From contig JADLHZ010000090.1 of assembly GCA_020848545.1 (NCBI GenBank), positions 1 through 64,000 on the forward strand: 64,000 bases of DNA, read 5' to 3'. The notes under the pieces were generated by a model, which saw only the letters and a program-made list of their open reading frames with translations, ran no database searches and was not told the DNA's origin. The translations under genes and the position numbers were made by a program. Every line of letters starts with the position of its first letter. The first letter of the stretch is position 1. Origin of the DNA: Deltaproteobacteria bacterium (GTDB lineage Bacteria; Myxococcota; JADLHZ01). Positions 34,516 through 42,813 of the stretch are shown one piece after another.

Positions 34516-36681
34516 TTAGACGCGGCGGCGGCGGCGCACGAGCACGAGCGACGCGAAGGCAAGCAGCACGAGCGCGATGTCGCCGTTGTTCGCCTCACAG
34601 CCTTGGCCGCTCGCTGCTGGCGGACAGCCGCCAGGGCCGCTCTTGCATATGGGCGCTGCGGTCACCGTGTTGCTCGTGGGCCAGCAATAACCGTTGGCGC
34701 CGCCGCTGCTCCGGCACGTGAAGTTGTTCGGGCACCCGGAGTTCAAGTTGGCGTCACAGCTGCGCGAGCACGCGCTGTCGCTGCCACTGTTGGCGCAGTA
34801 GCCGGTGGTGCAATCGTCGGCCTTCGAGCACTTCTGGCCGAAGTCGGCGAGCGGACAGGTCGGCTCGACGAGCGGCGTGCACACGCCCACGGTGGCGCCT
34901 TGGTTCGTCACGCAGTTCTGGCCGGTGGCGCACGAGCTTCCGTACTTGCCGCCGCAGAGCTTGTAGCAGGCAGCGTCTTGGTACTGCTTCGCCGGCGTGC
35001 CGAAGCACTGGAGGCCATCCGCGAAGCCGCAGAGCGAGGTGTCGGGCAAGAGGCAGCTCTCGCCTTCACGCGCCGTCGCCTTGAAGCAGACGCCGTACTT
35101 TCGTTCCTTGTCGAGCTCGAAGCAGGAATAGCCGCTCGTCGTGCAGCTCTTTCCTCCGCTGTCCGTGTCGCAATACTCGAGGCACACGGGTTGGTTGGCG
35201 AGCTGCACGCAGAGCAGGCCAGGGCCGCACGGCAAGTCCGTGCTGCAGCTTTCGTTGAGCTGGCCGCGGCGGGCGACGGCCTTCTGAATGCACGACACGT
35301 CCTTCGGCACGCAAACGCCAATGCCGGCGGTGCCGGTCGAGGTGCAGGTGGCGAGCGGGCCGCAATCGTCGGCGCCTTCGCAGGTCGCGCTGCAAAACGG
35401 CGTCGTGTCCGTGCCCATGCGAACGCAAAGCGAGTTCAAGCAATCGTCACGCTTGCCGCACGGCGCGCAGAAGTCTTGCGTCGGGATGGCGTCGGCCGGC
35501 TCTTGCGGGCCGGTGCCACCGGTGGCGCCGGTGCTCGTGCCGCTGCCCGCCCCGCCTGCGGAGGCCGATGGAGTCTTGCAGTAACCGCTCACGCACGCTT
35601 GGCCCTGCGGGCAGGTATCAGCGACCGCGCACGGCCAGTCGCACGCCTTCTGGCCGTTCGGCCACGTGCGGCAGGTGAGCCCCGTGAGGCAATCGGCCGT
35701 CACCGAGCACTGGCCATAGCGCCCTTGCTGCGTCATCACGTTGCCGCCGGTCGCGCCGGACATGCCGTTGTTCAACGTGACGTCCTCCTGATCGCTCGTG
35801 TTGTCCGCGGCCGTCGGACACGCGGTCGCATGGCCGTAGCCTTGTTGGTACGTGGGGCTCGCGCACACGCTGTAGCGATCGGTCGCGTGCAGATCGAGCT
35901 TCGGCGGGTTCTTGTAGCTCTTGTACATCACGCTCTCGACGCACTCGCTGTGGTCGTAGCCGATGAAGTGGCCGAGCTCGTGGATGGCGACGGCCTTCAG
36001 GCTAAACGCGCCGTTGATGCTGGTGGTGCCTGTGTACCAACGGATCAGATTGGCCCGCGTGTCCGGTTGTTCGAAGGAGGCCTGCGGCCCCCCGGGTCCG
36101 TCGGGATCGCAAGTGCCGCCGTCCTGGATGTCGTGGCCCCAGCCACCGAAGACCATCATCGCCGTGCTGATGATGTGCGCGCCGTTGCGGCTCGGCACGG
36201 TGATCGCCAGCGTGCCCGGAAAGCACGGGTTGTTGAAGTCGAGCGGATTGCCGAAGTCGCTGCCTTTGTTCACCCAGATCGGGTGCTTGCCTTTGGCGCC
36301 GGTGGTCGCGATCGACGGCGGGTTCGCCTCCGAGGCGCTGAAGTCCGCATCGCGCGTCAGCTCGAGGTTCGGGTGCGCGGTGCCGCTCGTGCAGCAGTTC
36401 GCTTGATTCCACACGGTGCCGGCCTCCTGGATCGTCGCGCGCACGATATCGTCGCCGACCATCGATGTGCCGGGGCCGGGCAGCTGCATACCAGTCCCTG
36501 CTTGGAGCGAGTAGAAGAGCTGATGGTCCGGGCCGAGCGACCAGTGGCCGTAGACCGGCAGTGCCGCGTTGCCGATGGTCGTGCCGTTGCCGTTGTGACA
36601 CGTCGACGCGAGCGCGACCTCGCCGGCGTGGGCCATCGTGGTGGCGCCGAGCAACGGGAGGAGCAAGAGGAGTCGCTTCAT
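34516..36681 (-). CDS. second matrixin-like metalloprotease with MYXO-CTERM-like anchor
   Basis: 721 aa with a signal peptide (LLLLLPLLGATTMAHA). The zinc site is HELGHFIGYDH near residue 240, with a Met-turn ECVESVMYKS. A Gly/Ser/Thr-rich linker and a long Cys-rich region follow, ending in CPPAASGQGCEANNGD, a hydrophobic helix and RRRRR. It resembles the 830-aa protein in domain order and is a likely paralogue. Its ATG overlaps the stop of the second companion gene by 4 bp. Confidence 0.85.
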   Translation of the reverse strand: MKRLLLLLPLLGATTMAHAGEVALASTCHNGNGTTIGNAALPVYGHWSLGPDHQLFYSLQAGTGMQLPGPGTSMVGDDIVRATIQEAGTVWNQANCCTSGTAHPNLELTRDADFSASEANPPSIATTGAKGKHPIWVNKGSDFGNPLDFNNPCFPGTLAITVPSRNGAHIISTAMMVFGGWGHDIQDGGTCDPDGPGGPQASFEQPDTRANLIRWYTGTTSINGAFSLKAVAIHELGHFIGYDHSECVESVMYKSYKNPPKLDLHATDRYSVCASPTYQQGYGHATACPTAADNTSDQEDVTLNNGMSGATGGNVMTQQGRYGQCSVTADCLTGLTCRTWPNGQKACDWPCAVADTCPQGQACVSGYCKTPSASAGGAGSGTSTGATGGTGPQEPADAIPTQDFCAPCGKRDDCLNSLCVRMGTDTTPFCSATCEGADDCGPLATCTSTGTAGIGVCVPKDVSCIQKAVARRGQLNESCSTDLPCGPGLLCVQLANQPVCLEYCDTDSGGKSCTTSGYSCFELDKERKYGVCFKATAREGESCLLPDTSLCGFADGLQCFGTPAKQYQDAACYKLCGGKYGSSCATGQNCVTNQGATVGVCTPLVEPTCPLADFGQKCSKADDCTTGYCANSGSDSACSRSCDANLNSGCPNNFTCRSSGGANGYCWPTSNTVTAAPICKSGPGGCPPAASGQGCEANNGDIALVLLAFASLVLVRRRRRV

Positions 36682-37265
36682 CGCCGGCCTCGCTTCGTCG
36701 CTTGCGCGCGCAGCGTCTCAGTGAGCTCACCGGCGAAGCGATCGCGGGTCACCGCGACTTCGCCGTTCTCGTCACGGGTCGGCGCGTCGTTGTTGATGAC
36801 CGTCAGGTTATCGACTTGCCGCCGCGCGATGAAGCGCTTGAGCACCGGGTGGTAGTGCAGCTTGTAGATGCTGAGGCCGAGCGAGAGCGGCACGTACGCT
36901 CCACCTTGCGCGCGCGACAGATACGCGATCACGCGATCACCTGGCTCGAGCACGGGCGAGCCGACGACGGGCGCCGATTCGCCGTCCTCGGTCTCGAAGT
37001 TGATCCCGGGCGCGTGCGCGACGATCCACTGGCCCTTCTTGCAGCCCTTGAAGCACTCGACCGCTTCGATCTCGTACTCGGTGCGCGGCATCCCGTTCGC
37101 GGCAAAGAGCGCTGTTCGCCGCCAGACGACGCCCTGGACGATGATCGACGACTCGTCGAAGAGCTCCTCGTCCGATCGAAAGATCACCATCGTAGCGTCG
37201 GCGCGCTGCGTCGCCGCCGCGACGAGCGCAACGAGGAAGAAGGCAAATGTGGCAGATCGCAGCAT
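36678..37265 (-). CDS. secreted companion protein, paralogue 2
   Basis: 195 aa with a signal peptide (FAFFLVALVAAATQRADA). The shared pattern with the 33886-34494 product includes an early D-E-x-x-x-x-S-x-I-x-V-Q-G-V-V segment, a central V-E-x-x-K-G and a late DRVIAYLSRAQGGAYVPLS strand. It is the first gene of the protease pair and is coupled to it by a 4-bp overlap. No enzymatic motif is visible. Confidence 0.68.
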   Translation of the reverse strand: MLRSATFAFFLVALVAAATQRADATMVIFRSDEELFDESSIIVQGVVWRRTALFAANGMPRTEYEIEAVECFKGCKKGQWIVAHAPGINFETEDGESAPVVGSPVLEPGDRVIAYLSRAQGGAYVPLSLGLSIYKLHYHPVLKRFIARRQVDNLTVINNDAPTRDENGEVAVTRDRFAGELTETLRAQATKRGRR

Positions 37266-37349
37266 AGGTTAAAATTTTCCCCGCAAGTTCAAGACGTGGC
37301 AAGCATTTCATGCACTCGGGCGACGTTACTCCTACACGAGATACACTGC

Positions 37350-37949
37350 ATGCGACTCATTGGGCTCACCGGCGGGATCAGCAGCGGCAAGTCGACCGTT
37401 TCTCAGATCTTCACTTCGCTCGGCGCCCACGTCATCGACGCCGATGTGCTCGCCCGCGAAGTCGTGGCCAAGGGCACGCCCGGGCTCGATCAGATCGTCG
37501 GCACCTTCGGCCGCGCCGTGCTCGCGCCGGACGGCACGCTCGATCGGAAGAAGCTCGGCGACATCATCTATCACGACGAGACGAAGCGCAAAGAGCTCGA
37601 GGCGATCACCCATCCGCTGATCTTCCAACGCTTCGGCGAGCTGACCCAGGCGGCTGAAGCGCGCGGCGAGCCGGTCGTCATCTACGACGCCCCCCTGCTC
37701 ATCGAGCGCGGCCTCCACCGCATGATGCACACCGTGATCGTCGTGTGGGTGCCGCGCGACATTCAGATCGAGCGCTTGATGGCGCGCGACGGGATCGATC
37801 GCAAGGCGGCCGAGCTGCGCCTCGCCTCGCAGATGCCGCTCGACGACAAGCGCGCCGTCGCCGACTTCGTCATCGACAACTCGAAGACGCGCGAGCACGC
37901 CAAGGCCCAGGTCGAGTACGTGTGGCGCGAGATCCTACGCGGTCAGTAG
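37350..37949 (+). CDS. coaE: dephospho-CoA kinase
   Basis: 199 aa from ATG 37350. The P-loop GLTGGISSGKST, the substrate motif HVIDADVLAREV, YDAPLLIE and the late ASQMPLDDKRAVADFVIDNS are the family's. It performs the last step of coenzyme A synthesis. Its partner step, CoaD, is encoded 20 kb away at 57.7 kb. The end overlaps the convergent peptidase gene by 15 bp. Confidence 0.95.
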   Translation: MRLIGLTGGISSGKSTVSQIFTSLGAHVIDADVLAREVVAKGTPGLDQIVGTFGRAVLAPDGTLDRKKLGDIIYHDETKRKELEAITHPLIFQRFGELTQAAEARGEPVVIYDAPLLIERGLHRMMHTVIVVWVPRDIQIERLMARDGIDRKAAELRLASQMPLDDKRAVADFVIDNSKTREHAKAQVEYVWREILRGQ

Positions 37950-40028
37950 CGGATCGAAGTGCCGCGCGATCGCTTGCCACACGCGCGCGAGCATCTCGGG
38001 CTCGGGCACCATGTGCGTGAAGCCCGCGAGCGGCAGCACGTCGTGCGCGACGCCGTGGCGAGTGAGCGCGTCCGAGAGCTTCAGCGTGTGAAAGAAGTAG
38101 ACGTTGTCGTCGGCGGTGCCGTGGATCAAGAGCAGCGGAGCCTTCAGGTCCTTCGCGTAGGTGAGCAGCGAGCTGCGATCGTAGCCCGCGGCGTTCTCGC
38201 TCGGCATCCCAAGGTAACGCTCCGTGTAGTGCGTGTCGTAGTCGCGCCAATCGACGACCGGCGCCCCGGCGACCGCGCGCTTGAACACGTCTGGCCGGCG
38301 CAAGACCGAGAGCGCCGCCATATAGCCGCCGAAGCTCCAGCCGTAGACGCCGACGCGATCGAGATCCATCTGCGGCACTTGCTTCGCCAAAGCGCTCAGC
38401 GCGGCGATCTGATCGTCGAGCGCGACTTGCGAGAAGTCGCCGGCGATCGCCCGCTCGTAGGCGCGGCCCTTCCTCGGCGTGCCGCGGTTGTCGGCGGCAA
38501 CGACGATGTAGCCGAGGTCGGCGAGCCACTGTTCGCGCAGGTACATCTCGCGCATCGGCACCACGTGGTTGTGGTGCGGGCCGCCGTACACCGCGAGGAT
38601 CACGGGGTAGCGCTTCTTCTCGTCGAAGGTGCGCGGGCGGATGACGAGGGTCTCCATGCCGGCCGCGGTCTGCCACTCGAGACGCGGCGGTTCCGGCGGC
38701 TCTAGGTTCTTCCGCGGCAGCTCACAGACTTCGCGGCCGTCTTTGGCGCTGCGCACGATCACGCGCCGGTAGCGCTCGCGCGTGGCGATCGTCTCGGCGA
38801 AGAGCGCGTGTTGGCGGCAGAAGCTCACGGTGCGCTCGCCGGCCTCGTCGCAGAGGAGGCGCGGCGCCGAGCCGTCGAGCGGCAGCGCCTGTACTTGCAA
38901 CGCCGCGCGCGCGTCGGCCGAGAGCACGTAGGCGGCTTCGTGATCGGCGCGCAGCAGCTCGTGCAGGCCCGGTAAGCTCAGCGTGCGTTCGAGCTGGCCG
39001 TCGGCGGCGCGGACTTCGATCGTGTAGGCGCCGATCTTCTCGCTCACCCACAAGAAGCGCGCGCCGTCCGCGAGCCAGAGCGGCGAGCTGCGATCCAGGT
39101 TGATCCACGCGTCGTCCTTCTCTTCGAGCAAGGTGCGCGTCGCGCCGGCGGCGTCGGCCGCGAGCAGCACCTCGTGCCGCTGCGCGCGCGTCTGCACGAG
39201 CAGGCACAGCGGCGCCGCCTTCGCCCACGTCACGCGCGCGAGGTACGGAAACTGCGCGCGATCCCAAAGAACCTCGTGGCGCGCGCTCCGGTCGATGCTG
39301 GTGACGAACAAGCGCACCTCTGCGTTCGCACGGCCTGCGCGCGGATAGCGAAAGCGCACCGGCTCCTTCTCGGGGTGCGTCGGATCGGCGATCGCGAAGC
39401 GCTCGAGCGCGCTCGTATCGACCTTCGCGTAGGCGATGCGCGACGCGTCCGGGCTCCACCAGAAGCCGCGCATGCGCTGCATCTCTTCCTGGGCGACGAA
39501 CTCGGCGAGGCCGTGCGTCAGGTGCTCGCTCGCGCCCTCGGTGAGCCGTGTCTCTCTTTCGTCCGCGAGCGACCACACGTAGAGATCGCCGTCTTTGACG
39601 TACGCGAGGTGACGATCGTCGGGAGAAAGATGCGGATCGATGGCACCCTGAACCGGCGGCGCCATCACGCGGCCATCGGCGAGGCGATAGAGGAACACGC
39701 GCCCGGCGAGCGGGATGACGAGCCACGCGTTCGAGTCGGACACCGCGAAGCTCGTGACGCCCGAGACCGTCAAGCGCAGCCGCTCGCGCCGCGCCTTCTC
39801 CTCCACGCTGAGCTCGCCCTCTTTGCCGCCGAGCAAGGTCTCCGGCGTGACGAGCACGCGCTCCGTCTTCGTCTCGAGATCGTAGGCGAAGAGCGCGAGC
39901 GACGGCTGCTTCGGCTCGGCGCGCAAGAAGAGCACGCGCTTACCGTCAGCGAGGATCGTCGGCTGCTGCGGAAGGCCGAGCGAGAAGCCGCGGGTCTCGC
40001 CGTAGAGCCGGAGGAAGTCGAGGTTCAT
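37935..40028 (-). CDS. dipeptidyl peptidase IV-type serine peptidase (S9)
   Basis: 697 aa from ATG 40028. An N-terminal beta-propeller (DPP4_N) with GASEHLTHGLAEFVAQEEM, the double-Glu helix region of dipeptidyl peptidases, is followed by an alpha/beta hydrolase domain. The catalytic Ser is in YGWSFGGYM, the Asp in HGTADDNVYF and the His in GFTHMV. No signal peptide is evident, so it is probably cytoplasmic. A family A repeat lies 65 bp upstream in the sense direction. It likely removes N-terminal X-Pro-type dipeptides. Confidence 0.9.
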   Translation of the reverse strand: MNLDFLRLYGETRGFSLGLPQQPTILADGKRVLFLRAEPKQPSLALFAYDLETKTERVLVTPETLLGGKEGELSVEEKARRERLRLTVSGVTSFAVSDSNAWLVIPLAGRVFLYRLADGRVMAPPVQGAIDPHLSPDDRHLAYVKDGDLYVWSLADERETRLTEGASEHLTHGLAEFVAQEEMQRMRGFWWSPDASRIAYAKVDTSALERFAIADPTHPEKEPVRFRYPRAGRANAEVRLFVTSIDRSARHEVLWDRAQFPYLARVTWAKAAPLCLLVQTRAQRHEVLLAADAAGATRTLLEEKDDAWINLDRSSPLWLADGARFLWVSEKIGAYTIEVRAADGQLERTLSLPGLHELLRADHEAAYVLSADARAALQVQALPLDGSAPRLLCDEAGERTVSFCRQHALFAETIATRERYRRVIVRSAKDGREVCELPRKNLEPPEPPRLEWQTAAGMETLVIRPRTFDEKKRYPVILAVYGGPHHNHVVPMREMYLREQWLADLGYIVVAADNRGTPRKGRAYERAIAGDFSQVALDDQIAALSALAKQVPQMDLDRVGVYGWSFGGYMAALSVLRRPDVFKRAVAGAPVVDWRDYDTHYTERYLGMPSENAAGYDRSSLLTYAKDLKAPLLLIHGTADDNVYFFHTLKLSDALTRHGVAHDVLPLAGFTHMVPEPEMLARVWQAIARHFDPLLTA

Positions 40029-40092
40029 CGTGCGGGCGGAGTAGCACGGGGCGCAGTGCACCACGAGCGCACACGCAATCGCCCGCGCCGGT

Positions 40093-40107
40093 GAAAAGGG
40101 ACCGGGG
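40093..40107 (-). repeat. dispersed 15-mer family A, reverse copy
   Basis: The complement of CCCCGGTCCCTTTTC lies about 64 bp upstream of the peptidase start, reading in the sense direction of that gene. Confidence 0.9.
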
Positions 40108-40210
40108 ACGTTTTCGCACGTTTTCGCAACATCGGCGCGGGGCTGGCGTCGGCGGGTCGGCGTGGTGTCACACTTCGTTGCGCAAAACGAGACACCGTCA
40201 CGTTGATTTT

Positions 40211-40224
40211 CTTGTAGATACAAG
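40211..40224. promoter_or_regulatory. candidate operator palindrome CTTGTA-GA-TACAAG
   Basis: Perfect 6-bp arms with a 2-bp spacer lie in an AT-richer patch about 27 bp before the small lipoprotein ORF and upstream of the IS-interrupted encapsulin locus. The binding protein is not known; the XRE-type regulator at 44467 is one candidate. Confidence 0.35.
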
Positions 40225-40250
40225 CACTTAGCGCGTGTATCTTGGCGTCG

Positions 40251-40475
40251 ATGCAGACCCGGTGGTGGCTCGTACTGCTCGTGTCGTTGACGGCCTGTGA
40301 AGGCTCGTTCGGCGCGCCGCGGGCAAGCGTGGATCAGAAGGCGCTCCCGGGCCGGCCGCCTTTGGAAGCGCTCGAAGGTCCGCCGCTCAGGAGCTCGGTC
40401 GCGCGCCGTTCGAGCCGCCAAGAGCTCGCGCGCACGGTGCCGTCATCGTGTTCTGCATGGAGATTCTATGAATAG
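40251..40475 (+). CDS. small lipoprotein ORF, probably truncated by the IS element
   Basis: 74 aa from ATG 40251 with a short lipoprotein signal (MQTRWWLVLLVSLTACEG). The last codons run into the left end of the IS, and the TAG stop at 40473-40475 lies inside its inverted repeat, so the natural C-terminus is probably lost. No family is recognised. The gene, if real, was the upstream neighbour of the encapsulin operon before insertion. Confidence 0.4.
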   Translation: MQTRWWLVLLVSLTACEGSFGAPRASVDQKALPGRPPLEALEGPPLRSSVARRSSRQELARTVPSSCSAWRFYE

Positions 40476-40566
40476 GCCCCCGCCCGCGGACTTTTGACCG
40501 CCAAGCCTGATTGCCCAACTGTCGGTGCTGGATGAATTTCGGCACTGCCGAAGGAAGGGGCTTTCA

Positions 40567-41655
40567 GTGATCTACGTAGGAATGGACGTCAGCAGCAAGA
40601 GCTTTGTGGTGCACGCGATCGACGAGAGGAAGAAAGTGGTATTCGAGGGTGAAATCGCGCCGACGAGAGAGGGAATTCGAGAGCTGATCTCGAAGCTCGG
40701 CGCGCAGCCCAAGCTCGTCGTATTTGAGGCGGGTAACCAGATGAAATGGATCGCCGAGACGTTGAAGAAGCAGCCGAAGGTCGAGGTGCATGTGGTGCAT
40801 CCGAACGAGGTAAAGTGGATCGCGGAGAGCGGCGGCAAGAAGACGGATAAGGTTGACGCGAAGAAGCTGGCGCACTTGGCGCGTGGCGACATGTTGCCGC
40901 GCAAAGTGCACATCGTCGAAGGCCGCACGCGTGAGATGCGCGAGTTGGTGAGCGCGCGCGTGCAGCTCATGAACAAACGCGTGAGCATGATCAACACGCT
41001 GCGCGGCTACATCAAGCAAGAAGGCATCAGGCTCGGCGAGAAGTTCTTCGGACAAGAGGACTGGCAAGAGCAACTCGAGAAGAAGAAGGTCAGCGCACCG
41101 CTCAAGGCGATCATCAAGGCGTTTCGCTCGAGCATCGAAGCACTGTGCGACTCCGAGCACGAGATTGCCGAGCGGCTGACGAAGATCAAAGACGAGCGCA
41201 CCGAGCTACTCGAGACGATTCCTGCGATCGGCAAGCTGAGCTCACGCACGCTCGTATCGGCGATCGACGACGCCAAGCGCTTCGACAATCGCAAGGCCGT
41301 CGCCAACTACGGTGCGCTGACGCCCACGGTCTATCAGAGCGGTGATTCGGTGCAGATGGGTCGTATCAACCGCGACGGCCGCCACGAGGTGCGCCGCGTC
41401 ATGCTGCAGTGTGCGCACACCGTGGCCCGGATGAGCAGCCCTGCATCGAAGCCGCTGCGCACGTTCTTTGAGCGCATAGAGAAGAAGCGCGGGAAGAAGA
41501 AAGCCATCGTGGCGGTCGCCAGGAAGCTGCTGACCATCGCGTATGGTGTGTTGAAATCAGGCGAGCCGTTCGATCCGAAGAAGCTCGAGCCCTCGCCGGA
41601 ACCATCCAAGAAGACGACGCCAGCGGCACGCAAGTACGTGCTCAAGGCGGCGTAG
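40567..41655 (+). CDS. IS110-family DEDD transposase/recombinase
   Basis: 362 aa from GTG 40567, which has AAGGAAGGGG upstream. The N-terminal DEDD (RuvC-like) part shows GMDVSSKSF, VVFEAGNQMKW and KTDKVDAKKLAHLARGD. The C-terminal Transposase_20 region shows LLETIPAIGKLSSRTLVSAI and LTPTVYQSGDSVQMGRI with the conserved Ser. Length is near the family's usual ~340-400 aa and the frame is intact, so the element may be active. In this family recombination is directed by the element's own noncoding RNA. Confidence 0.95.
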   Translation: MIYVGMDVSSKSFVVHAIDERKKVVFEGEIAPTREGIRELISKLGAQPKLVVFEAGNQMKWIAETLKKQPKVEVHVVHPNEVKWIAESGGKKTDKVDAKKLAHLARGDMLPRKVHIVEGRTREMRELVSARVQLMNKRVSMINTLRGYIKQEGIRLGEKFFGQEDWQEQLEKKKVSAPLKAIIKAFRSSIEALCDSEHEIAERLTKIKDERTELLETIPAIGKLSSRTLVSAIDDAKRFDNRKAVANYGALTPTVYQSGDSVQMGRINRDGRHEVRRVMLQCAHTVARMSSPASKPLRTFFERIEKKRGKKKAIVAVARKLLTIAYGVLKSGEPFDPKKLEPSPEPSKKTTPAARKYVLKAA

Positions 41656-41873
41656 ACTTGGCGAAAAAGGAGACTCTCAGACGACGTTTTGACGCACCGA
41701 TGGCCGACGATATCAGCGAAGCCCGCATTGTCCTTGGTCGGTAGACCGCTCAGGAGATTGGGACAGCTGATTGGACCGGAATGATGGGCGTCAGAGCTCG
41801 AATGGGAGGTTAACGAGTCCATCCTTCGCATGGTGCGGAGGGGGAGAAATCGAATCGGCACTCGGTGCTTGAC
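41656..41873 (+). ncRNA. candidate bridge/seeker RNA region of the IS element
   Basis: 218 bp of noncoding DNA lie between the transposase stop and the right subterminal repeat. In IS1111-type elements this end encodes the guide RNA. I infer the RNA here from position only; exact ends and guide loops cannot be read by eye. Confidence 0.45.
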
Positions 41874-41898
41874 CGGGAGCCTATTCATGGGAGGTTTC

Positions 41899-42813
41899 AT
41901 GGCCGACAGTACTCCGCTGCCGCCGAGCATCGGCGAACGCGCCGCACGCCAGCTCTCGAACACCACGAAGACGCCGCCGCAATGGCGTGGCGCGACGCCG
42001 CGCTGGCTCGTGCAGATGCTGCCGTGGACCCCGGTCGAGGCGGGCGTCTACCGCGTGAACCAGGCGCTCGACGCGGAGTTTGGCGTCAAGTGCAGCCCGG
42101 AGCCGGGCGAAGAGCTGCCGATCGCGCTCAACGACTACGACGCGCAGCCGCGCGAGTACGTGCTGACCAACGTGACGACGACGATCGCCGTCGACACGCG
42201 CATCTCGGATCTCTTTCGCAGCCCGATGGACCAGGTGAAGGAGCAGCTCTCGCTGACCATCGAGAAGCTGAAGGAGAAGCAAGAGAACGAGATGCTCAAC
42301 AACCGCTCCTACGGCTTGTTGAACAACGTCGACCCCGACATGCGCATCAAGCCGAGGAAAGGCCCGCCGACGCCGGACGATCTCGACGAGCTCATCGCCA
42401 CGGTGTGGAAGGAGCCGTCGTTCTTCTTGGCCCATCCGCGCGCGATCGCCGCGTTCGGTCGCGAATGCACGCGCCGCGGGGTGCCGCCGCCGACGGTCAA
42501 CATGTTCGGCTCGCAGTTCCTCACCTGGCGCGGGCTGCCGCTCGTGCCGTCCGACAAGATGCCGTTGAAGGGCAACAAGACCGACCTCTTGCTGATGCGC
42601 ACCGGCGAACGGCGCCGCGGCGTCACAGGGCTGTTTCAGCCAGGCGTCCAGGGCGAAGTGTCGCCGAGCTTGTCGGTGCGCCCGATGGGCATCGCCCAGA
42701 CCGGCGCGGCGCAGTACCTGTTGTCGCTTTATTGCTCGGTCGCGGTGCTGACGCACGACGCGCTCGGCGTGCTCGACGGCGTGACGGTCGACCACTACCA
42801 TGACTACGCCTGA
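41899..42813 (+). CDS. family 2A-type encapsulin shell protein (SrpI-like)
   Basis: 304 aa from ATG 41899, with GGGAGG four bases upstream. The N-terminal family 2 signature is strong: ERAARQLSNTTKTPPQ, then PRWLVQMLPWTPVEAGVYRVN. The C-terminal half has VTGLFQPGVQGEVSPSLSV and VAVLTHDALGVLDGV, matching the HK97-fold shell protein. No cyclic-nucleotide-binding insert is present, which points to subtype 2A rather than 2B. It should self-assemble into a nanocompartment. The next gene, the cysteine desulfurase cargo, starts inside its last codons (14-bp overlap). Expression may depend on the IS element inserted just upstream. Confidence 0.9.
   Translation: MADSTPLPPSIGERAARQLSNTTKTPPQWRGATPRWLVQMLPWTPVEAGVYRVNQALDAEFGVKCSPEPGEELPIALNDYDAQPREYVLTNVTTTIAVDTRISDLFRSPMDQVKEQLSLTIEKLKEKQENEMLNNRSYGLLNNVDPDMRIKPRKGPPTPDDLDELIATVWKEPSFFLAHPRAIAAFGRECTRRGVPPPTVNMFGSQFLTWRGLPLVPSDKMPLKGNKTDLLLMRTGERRRGVTGLFQPGVQGEVSPSLSVRPMGIAQTGAAQYLLSLYCSVAVLTHDALGVLDGVTVDHYHDYA

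Larger units (their letters stand above)
40461..41890 (+). mobile_element. IS110-family element, IS1111-type
   Basis: A DEDD transposase gene is flanked by subterminal inverted repeats ATGAATAGGCCCCCG (40468-40482) and its complement with one mismatch (41874-41888). Such subterminal repeats and a long 3' noncoding stretch (41656-41873) mark the IS1111 group. In this family a noncoding RNA that guides target choice is encoded by the noncoding end. The right repeat ends directly at the GGGAGG ribosome binding site of the encapsulin gene. The outer ends are estimated to within a few bases. Confidence 0.88.
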
